From IMG/VR virus record IMGVR_UViG_3300034062_004105, positions 1 to 22,265 of that record: a stretch of 22,265 bases of DNA. One strand, written 5' to 3'. How positions within the stretch are numbered: the first letter of the stretch is position 1; each line of letters opens with the position of its first letter. Below the pieces are notes generated by a model. That model worked only from the letters and a program-made list of their open reading frames with translations, made no database searches and was not told the origin of the DNA. This document shows, piece by piece, positions 17,546 through 22,265 of the stretch. This DNA is from a virus. The position numbers and the translations under genes are program-made.

Positions 17546-20271
17546 CAGCCCGTCCCCGCGAGGATGTCAACCTTCTCGGCGTTCAGCTTGGCGAGCTCTC
17601 GCCGCATCTTCTCCAGCTCGGCGGTCTGCTTCTTCGCCTCCGCAATCGCCGGGTCTTCCTTGAGCGTGTCGAAAAACGCTGAGATGCCGCCCGAGCGGAT
17701 GTCGTTAATCTCGACGGAGCCGGTGCGAACGGTGGCAAGTTCTTCGGCGCGGGCGAGTTCGATCTCGAACTGGCGATCCAGAAGCTGTGATCGAGCGGCC
17801 TCGACTTTCTGAGTGATTTGCTCCTCTGCTCGCCGCCGCTGCTCCGCTGCCTTCTCCGCTTCACGGGCTACTCTTTCTGCTTCGCGTTCAGCCTCTCGGC
17901 GAGCTTGCTCAGCGGCTCGCTCGGCTTGTGCCGCTGCTTGCTCGGCTTGTCGTTGGGCTTGCTGGGATGCCCTTTCTGCTTCACGTTCCGCCTGCTCTGC
18001 GGCCTGCTGTGCGGCCCTCTCTGCCTCTTCTCGTTGCCTCTTCGCACCGCTTGCGATGTCATCTTCCCGAGCAGCGACTTGATCGAGGATTGCCAGCCGC
18101 GACGCGAGTGCATCGATCGCGGCTTGGTCTCCCGTCTCGCGAGCCGCCCGTAGCTGCTCTTCGACGCGAGCGATTTCCCCCTGCACCGCCAGCAAGTTTT
18201 CCGCCGCCCTGAAACGAGCCGAGTCGCCGCCGAACTCATTGTCGATGCGGGCCTGCTCCAAGCTGGCATCAACGATTTTCTGGACTTCAGCGGACTGCTT
18301 CTCTGCCGCTTGGGCTGCTCGCTCTTGTTGGGCGACCAGATCGGCAGTGCTGGCTGAAGCCTTGTCGATGCCGTCAGACACCTTGCTGGCTGATTCGCCC
18401 GCACTTTCGGCTGACCGCTCGATGCCTAGAAAGTTCTCGGCAATCGTAAGGAGGCGACCGACAACGCCGCCGATAGCGTTCGCGATAGTCGAGAAGACCG
18501 ACGCTACTGCGCCAAATGTCGAACTGATGATGTCGCCCAGCGTCTGAAGAAACGGCGACTGTGCGACAAGTTCAGAGAATCGCGAGACAAGCCCGCCGAC
18601 GAACTCGCCGGCTCTCTGGAATGCTGTCGTGATGATCGTCACAACGCGGGAGATCGTTTCGCCTAGGGCTCCGACGTTTGCAGCGATAGCCCCGATGGGA
18701 GTGAAGGACACGACCCATTCAGTCACCGATACGGCTGCATTGCTAATGCCTTGCAGGAAGTTGAATATGCCCTCGTATAAGGGCTCCAGTGCTTGCGAAA
18801 CTTCTTGCACGATCACGGCGAACGGCTCGAACACGGCACCAATCGTGCGGCCAAGGTTGCCGATCCCGACGCCGATCAGTTCAACGACGCGACCGATCTG
18901 CGTTAGCAGCGGCTCAAGGATGCGACCGATCGGATCAACGATCGCCGTGATGCCCGCCGTGACTTCGGCCAGCCCGCGAGCGATGCCGTCACCTAGCCCA
19001 ACGAACGGGAGCAGCAACGAGGTGCCGAGCCCTTCGGTCGAAAGTTTTAGAGCGTCAATGCTGCCGCCAAACTCGGAGAGCCGTTCGCGATCCAGATCGG
19101 ACACGGCACGGCCGAACCGCTCCATGTCTGCCGCAGCAAGCCCGAGTTCATTGAAGAACGGCAACAACTGAACGCCGCTGCGTCCGAACAAGGCGATCGC
19201 CGCAGCCGACCGCTGAGCAGGGTCTTCGATTGCAGCCAGCCGCTCGCCGATCAAGTCAATCCGCTGCTGCTCCGAGAGTGCCCCGAAGTCCTGCACCGAG
19301 ACGCCGAGCCGCTGCAACGCCGAACTCGCCTTCTTGCTCTCTTCGTCTGCCCCTGCAAGCGTGTTCTGAAGCCGAGCGAACGAGCCGCTCAACTGCTCAA
19401 TCGAAACGTCTGCCCTGCGGCCCGCTTCCTCCAGCACTTGCACGAACTCAAACGACACGCCCAACTGCGTCGCCAAGCGACTGAGACGCTCTACGCGATC
19501 CTCCAGGGCCACGAGTCCACGCACCACCGCTGTCGCACCGGCCGCGAATGCCGTGATGCCCGCGAGGGCGAGTGTGAACGGGTTGATGAGGGCCGTGACT
19601 GAAGACACAAGCCCCTGGAAGCCCGCCGTCAATCCGCCTGCGAAGATCCGCGACAGCCCTTCGCTCGCACTCGCGATGCCCGAGATCCGCCCCGCGATGT
19701 TGCCCAGCGGGCCGGGCAGCACTGAGAACACCCCAGAGAGCTCGTTGAACTGGAGCGTCGTGCCAGAAGCCGCCGCGTCGATCGCATCGGTCTGCACAGC
19801 CAGCCCGCGAGCCGCACGCTCGGCATCAGTGAGCCCCTTGGCGGCGGATTCGGTCGCCCGGTTGTAGGTCTCCAGCGAGATCCGCCCGGCGTTCAGTTGC
19901 TCAGTCAGTTCCGCCTGAGCACGGTCGAACCGCTCCAGCGTTGTGAGATTGGCTTCGGTGATTTGCTGCGCTCGCTGGAACGCGGCAGCCTCTTTGTTCG
20001 CGGCTTCGGTTAGCCGCTCGAAGGCAGCGGCGAACTGCGTCGCAGCCCCAGGCCCGCCGTCGCGAAGGGTGTTGATAAGATCCTGCGACTGCTGCTCAAA
20101 GCGGGCCTGAGCCGCCGCCGCCGCTTCGCTCCCGCCGGAAAACTTGGCGAACTGACTCGTCAACTTCTCGGCTTGATCGCCCAGCCCCACAAGCGCACGC
20201 TGCACTGGATCGAGCCGCAGCCCGCTGGCGTCAGCCGTGACCCGCAACGCTAATGAGAGGACGTTAGCCAT
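17545..20271 (-). CDS. Tail tape measure protein (908 aa)
   Basis: Length, position (after the chaperone pair) and composition all fit a tape measure: long helical N-terminus, a Gly/Ala-rich hydrophobic core (about residues 220-270, FTLALAGITAFAAGATAVV), further hydrophobic stretches (about 470-640, PIGAIAANVGALGETISRVV), and a coiled coil almost pure in Glu, Ala, Gln and Arg (about 735-835, ERASQQAQRQAEQAAAQAER). Established tail-length scaling (about 0.15 nm per residue) would give a tail of roughly 136 nm, an inference. The start overlaps the stop of the T-like ORF by 8 nt. No lysin domain is apparent. It sets tail length and occupies the tail tube lumen before DNA ejection. Confidence 0.9.
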   Translation of the reverse strand: MANVLSLALRVTADASGLRLDPVQRALVGLGDQAEKLTSQFAKFSGGSEAAAAAQARFEQQSQDLINTLRDGGPGAATQFAAAFERLTEAANKEAAAFQRAQQITEANLTTLERFDRAQAELTEQLNAGRISLETYNRATESAAKGLTDAERAARGLAVQTDAIDAAASGTTLQFNELSGVFSVLPGPLGNIAGRISGIASASEGLSRIFAGGLTAGFQGLVSSVTALINPFTLALAGITAFAAGATAVVRGLVALEDRVERLSRLATQLGVSFEFVQVLEEAGRRADVSIEQLSGSFARLQNTLAGADEESKKASSALQRLGVSVQDFGALSEQQRIDLIGERLAAIEDPAQRSAAAIALFGRSGVQLLPFFNELGLAAADMERFGRAVSDLDRERLSEFGGSIDALKLSTEGLGTSLLLPFVGLGDGIARGLAEVTAGITAIVDPIGRILEPLLTQIGRVVELIGVGIGNLGRTIGAVFEPFAVIVQEVSQALEPLYEGIFNFLQGISNAAVSVTEWVVSFTPIGAIAANVGALGETISRVVTIITTAFQRAGEFVGGLVSRFSELVAQSPFLQTLGDIISSTFGAVASVFSTIANAIGGVVGRLLTIAENFLGIERSAESAGESASKVSDGIDKASASTADLVAQQERAAQAAEKQSAEVQKIVDASLEQARIDNEFGGDSARFRAAENLLAVQGEIARVEEQLRAARETGDQAAIDALASRLAILDQVAAREDDIASGAKRQREEAERAAQQAAEQAEREAERASQQAQRQAEQAAAQAERAAEQARREAEREAERVAREAEKAAEQRRRAEEQITQKVEAARSQLLDRQFEIELARAEELATVRTGSVEINDIRSGGISAFFDTLKEDPAIAEAKKQTAELEKMRRELAKLNAEKVDILAGTG

Positions 20272-20596
20272 CTTCGAGATCGCCTAGACCAAACTGCCGC
20301 CGCAACTCCAACAACGCCGCCATGTCCTGCGACTCGTGCTGCGGCGGCTTCTCTATCGGAATGAAATCCTCGGGCTTCGGTCGTTTCTGATTCTTTCCGA
20401 TGTGCGGAGCCAGGAGAGCCGTGACGATCAGTGCCGTCTCCCGCCACGAATCCGGCAACGCCGAGAAGTAGCGGTTGTAGGCGATCCATTCAGAGAGCTC
20501 GGCCGAATCCATTCGCGTGCTCAACTCGCTGACCGTCATGCCGAGATCGCGAGCGACCGCGAACATATAACGGCGAGTCGGGCTCGCGTTCAGCCT
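20264..20596 (-). CDS. Tail assembly chaperone T-like extension, translated by -1 frameshift
   Basis: In the -1 frame relative to the upstream chaperone gene, translation is open from the slippery heptamer (last base at 20596) through a 10-codon bridge (RLNASPTRRY) to MFAVARDLGMTVSELS, and ends at 20264. The extension (about 110 residues) continues SAELSEWIAYNRYFSALPD. That resembles the lambda T-type half of G-T chaperones, and small phage proteins beginning AR-LG-TVSEL. The fused product would be 223 aa (113 + 110). The ATG at 20566 has no good Shine-Dalgarno sequence, which supports frameshifting over separate initiation. Its end overlaps the tape-measure start by 8 nt. Confidence 0.8.
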   Translation of the reverse strand, partial: RLNASPTRRYMFAVARDLGMTVSELSTRMDSAELSEWIAYNRYFSALPDSWRETALIVTALLAPHIGKNQKRPKPEDFIPIEKPPQHESQDMAALLELRRQFGLGDLEDG

Positions 20597-20602
20597 TTTC
20601 CC
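20573..20602 (-). promoter_or_regulatory. Programmed -1 ribosomal frameshift site: slippery heptamer plus stimulatory hairpin
   Basis: On the transcribed strand GGGAAAA (20602-20596) is in the required phase, G GGA AAA with the zero frame GGA|AAA. It ends 3 nt before the stop of the first ORF. After an 8-nt spacer a hairpin GCGAG (20587-20583), loop CCCGA, CTCGC (20577-20573) follows. This is the X XXY YYZ rule, close to lambda's GGGAAAG in the G-T pair. Shifting joins the two ORFs. Confidence 0.82.
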
Positions 20603-20934
20603 AGTTCTTGCACATCCTCCTCTGTCATGCGGTTGTGCTTCATCGCCTCATCGAACAGCCGGCCCATCACCGCACCGCTCTTGCTCGCGAGCTTGTCGAT
20701 CTGGTCGCGGGTGAACAAGAGCTTTCCGGTCTCGTCGCACAACACGCCCGCGAGGTACTGCGTGCGGAAGTTCTCGATGCCGGTTTCCTTCTTGCCGATC
20801 CACCGCCGCTCATACGAGTCACGCTCGCCCACGCTCATCACGCGGATGAACACGTCGCCGCCCCACTCGGGCACAGGAACCCGCTTCAGCCCCATGTCAT
20901 CCGCCGCGAGAATCTGCTCTGCCGTCAGTGCCAT
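20590..20934 (-). CDS. Tail assembly chaperone (G-like), 114 aa
   Basis: The product starts MALTAEQILAADDMGLKRV and contains VFIRVMSVGERDSYERRW, ENFRTQYLAGVLCDETG and KLLFTRDQIDKLASKSG, ending MTEEDVQELGKG. This acidic, helical pattern is that of tail assembly chaperones encoded immediately before the tape measure. The chaperone coats the tape measure during tail assembly. AGGAG precedes the ATG. The stop lies within the frameshift cassette, where a fraction of ribosomes would continue into the T-like frame. A tail tube-like gene upstream and the tape measure downstream give the usual order. Confidence 0.85.
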   Translation of the reverse strand: MALTAEQILAADDMGLKRVPVPEWGGDVFIRVMSVGERDSYERRWIGKKETGIENFRTQYLAGVLCDETGKLLFTRDQIDKLASKSGAVMGRLFDEAMKHNRMTEEDVQELGKG

Positions 20935-20947
20935 CTGTCACGATCTC

Positions 20948-21310
20948 CTATGGATTAGTCGGAGCTCCGACCGTATCCATTACCCTAAACGTGTACGCAA
21001 ACCTCACGACCTCATTCGCGACTGCTTCGATGCGTGCGTCTTCGTAGATGCAGTCGCGATCAAAGAACGTCACGAGCGTTCCAGCCGACGCGGTGCGACC
21101 CGCGAACGTCAGCCGCTTTCGCCGGCCGTACTCGCTCTCGGGCAGGTGAGCCGTGGAGAACGCGGCGATCCGCAGCGTGCCCAGGCTCGGCGTCCATGTG
21201 GTCGTGCGACCGAGCGGCAGCCCGCGAGCGGCATCCAAGTCAAACGCCTGCACCTCTTGGAGCGACTGACCGCCCCAAGTAATCGTGAACCCTTGGCAGG
21301 GAATCGCCAT
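20948..21310 (-). CDS. Probable tail protein (120 aa)
   Basis: The product begins MAIPCQGFTITWGGQSLQEV and has a beta-rich core (GRTTTWTPSLGTLRIAAF, SEYGRRKRLTFAGRTASAG). It ends with VRFAYTFRVMDTVGAPTNP. The strand pattern and position between the tail tube-like gene and the tail chaperone suggest a small tail tube or tail-terminator-type component. GGAGGG lies about 6 nt upstream of the ATG. I know of no definite family; the assignment rests on gene order and composition. Confidence 0.65.
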   Translation of the reverse strand: MAIPCQGFTITWGGQSLQEVQAFDLDAARGLPLGRTTTWTPSLGTLRIAAFSTAHLPESEYGRRKRLTFAGRTASAGTLVTFFDRDCIYEDARIEAVANEVVRFAYTFRVMDTVGAPTNP

Positions 21311-21328
21311 GACGGCCCTCCGTCATGG

Positions 21329-21763
21329 TCAGGTCAGCGAGCTAGTGCGAACCAGCGTCAGTACCGCCTGCCCTCGCACCGCGTCATTGGTCGCGAGCGT
21401 CAGCGTCGAACTAGCCACCGTCGCATAGAACGCCGTGCCAGCGGCAGCAGTCGATCCGATCAGAGCGGTGCCGCCGATCGCGATGTAGACCGTCGCGGTC
21501 GAGCCGTCGAGGAAGATCGTCTTGCCCAGGTAGTCGAACGTGATCTGCCGGCCCGACCCGCCGTCCTCGGCAGGGATCACGAGCGGACGATCAAGCGTCG
21601 CAGCGAGTTCGCCCGCAGACTGTGCCAAGTGCGCCACATCAATCCGTGCATCTGCACCGGCGGCAGGATTGGTGTTGCTGATGACGATGTTCGTCGCCGT
21701 GTAGTTGTTGGCACCGAAGCGAAGGATTGTGCCGGAACCATCGTGCGGGGTCGAGAATGACAC
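21329..21763 (-). CDS. Probable major tail tube protein (144 aa)
   Basis: It starts with GTG at 21763, 4 nt after the upstream stop, with AGGAGA upstream. The sequence has alternating strands (GTILRFGANNYTATNIVISN, RIDVAHLAQSAGELAAT, RQITFDYLGKTIFLDG, TVYIAIGGTALIGSTAA), a beta-sandwich fold typical of tail tube proteins. The 'DVAHLAQ...R' segment is reminiscent of many small phage tail tubes. Position directly after the tail-completion gene fits the canonical head-to-tail order. It would polymerise into the tail tube around the tape measure. The assignment as major tube rather than minor tail protein is inference. Confidence 0.68.
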   Translation of the reverse strand: MSFSTPHDGSGTILRFGANNYTATNIVISNTNPAAGADARIDVAHLAQSAGELAATLDRPLVIPAEDGGSGRQITFDYLGKTIFLDGSTATVYIAIGGTALIGSTAAAGTAFYATVASSTLTLATNDAVRGQAVLTLVRTSSLT

Positions 21764-21767
21764 GGTT

Positions 21768-22187
21768 CTAGATCTCCTGCCAGAGAATGGTGTAGGTCTG
21801 CGTCACGCTGTAGACGGCGGGCAACTCGCCGCCGGCCAACTGCACGAACCCGTCGCTCTCACTGAGCAGCGACACGTTCCTGACTGAAATCCAGTTTCCC
21901 AACGCCCCGTTGAAACCATCCAGTGTTTGGCGGCAGCGGTCAGCGAGTTCCCTTACTCCCTCATACGTGGTCGCGTACATATCCACGGCCAGCGTCACGG
22001 TCGCGATCCCAGACGGGCCGGCGAGGGTGGCTTCCCGCTGCACCGCCTGCCGCCGCCAAGTGACGAACGGGATCGCCGCCGAGGCGGGGGCGATGACGGG
22101 GTACACCCGGTCGCCCACGATCTCCGCGACGGCGGGGGCGGCGACCAGGGCATCGCCGATGAGGCGTTCGGGGGATTTGACGCTCAT
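21768..22187 (-). CDS. Tail completion protein (DUF3168-like), 139 aa
   Basis: The product begins MSVKSPERLIGDALVAAPA and contains DRVYPVIAPASAAIPFVTWR, then VTLAVDMYATTYEGVRELAD, and ends LPAVYSVTQTYTILWQEI. This matches the DUF3168/tail-completion pattern: residues P-YP-IAP--A-IPFV--R, then D-YA--Y--V--LA, then Y-----Y-I. The family joins the head-tail interface to the tail tube in siphoviruses. The ATG at 22187 overlaps the stop of an upstream gene cut by the window edge (ATGA), so the gene is in the middle of the late operon. Confidence 0.75.
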   Translation of the reverse strand: MSVKSPERLIGDALVAAPAVAEIVGDRVYPVIAPASAAIPFVTWRRQAVQREATLAGPSGIATVTLAVDMYATTYEGVRELADRCRQTLDGFNGALGNWISVRNVSLLSESDGFVQLAGGELPAVYSVTQTYTILWQEI

Positions 22188-22265
22188 GAAAGATTGCCGC
22201 CTGTCGTGGTGATCGCACTCAGGGCTTGCTCTAGTGAGATCCGCAGTTCGCGAGTGAGGATTTCC
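22184..22265 (-). CDS. C-terminal end of an unidentified late gene (partial)
   Basis: The frame ending with TGA at 22184-22186 is open to the window edge. It encodes ...EILTRELRISLEQALSAITT followed by TGGNLS, a helical C-terminus. The stop overlaps the start of the tail-completion gene (ATGA), as in the rest of the operon. By gene order it should be a head-tail connector or a head-completion protein, but only 26 codons are visible, so no family can be assigned. Confidence 0.55.
   Translation of the reverse strand, partial: EILTRELRISLEQALSAITTTGGNLS

Noticed and set aside
20336-21760. 474-codon open frame on the + strand
   Set aside because: Antisense to four coupled tail genes with good ribosome-binding sites; composition Arg/Ser-rich; no domain.
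1-22265. tRNA genes, CRISPR array, IS elements, lysis genes
   Set aside because: No cloverleaf or T-loop pattern, no regular spacer-repeat array, no transposase motifs and no holin/endolysin pair were seen; lysis and head genes are presumably outside the window.

Overview
The window reads as the genome, or integrated prophage, of a tailed and probably siphovirus-like temperate bacteriophage of a high-GC bacterium. The evidence is a tape-measure gene, a tail-assembly-chaperone pair with a classical -1 slippery site, a tail-completion gene, a tyrosine integrase and a dense early/replication block. Nearly all genes run leftward (- strand), packed with 1-20 nt overlaps (many ATGA or TGATG junctions). 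Only the integrase and a small membrane-protein gene run rightward. No rRNA, tRNA, CRISPR array or IS element was found. The host cannot be named from sequence alone. Several tail proteins recall, from memory, sequences in planctomycete-associated phages, but this was not verified.

Right part (about 13.4-22.3 kb, leftward): the tail module. In transcription order it holds the end of an unknown gene, a DUF3168-like completion protein, two probable tail tube/tail proteins, chaperone G and its frameshift extension T, the 908-aa tape measure, three unrecognised structural proteins, a 749-aa Cys-rich protein with GGSGY repeats, and a small Cys-rich protein. Terminase, portal and capsid genes presumably lie beyond the right edge. 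Next (11.0-13.4 kb) is a cassette with an HExxH metallopeptidase-like protein, a small unknown, a metallophosphoesterase, a MazG/DUF1599-like nucleotide pyrophosphohydrolase and a small unknown. It ends at a long hairpin facing the rightward genes.

Centre (9.1-10.95 kb): the lysogeny module, with a tyrosine recombinase (+), a small membrane protein (+), a divergent excisionase-like protein (-) and a control region with dyads and promoter-like elements.

Left part (1-9.1 kb, leftward): the early region. Promoter-like sequences and a thrice-repeated 16-bp motif precede small unknown genes. These are followed by a Sak4/RecA-like ATPase and an SSB-like protein with the acidic DDIPF tail (recombination pair), several small proteins, a winged-helix protein, a ParB-like protein, a C5-cytosine methyltransferase, a replication-initiator-like protein whose gene carries an iteron array (candidate origin), a LexA-type DNA-binding protein without a protease domain, a second C5 methyltransferase, a 55-aa membrane protein and the start of a sliding clamp (DnaN-like).

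The most noteworthy points are: (i) an iteron-type origin candidate inside the initiator gene; (ii) a complete -1 frameshift cassette in the tail chaperones; (iii) in both cytosine methyltransferase genes, a long +1-frame ORF whose translation resembles recurrent phage protein families, suggesting dual coding; (iv) a phage-encoded beta clamp; (v) a 15-G tract upstream of the recombination genes. Where an upstream in-frame start exists, starts were chosen by Shine-Dalgarno match and overlap with the previous stop codon.
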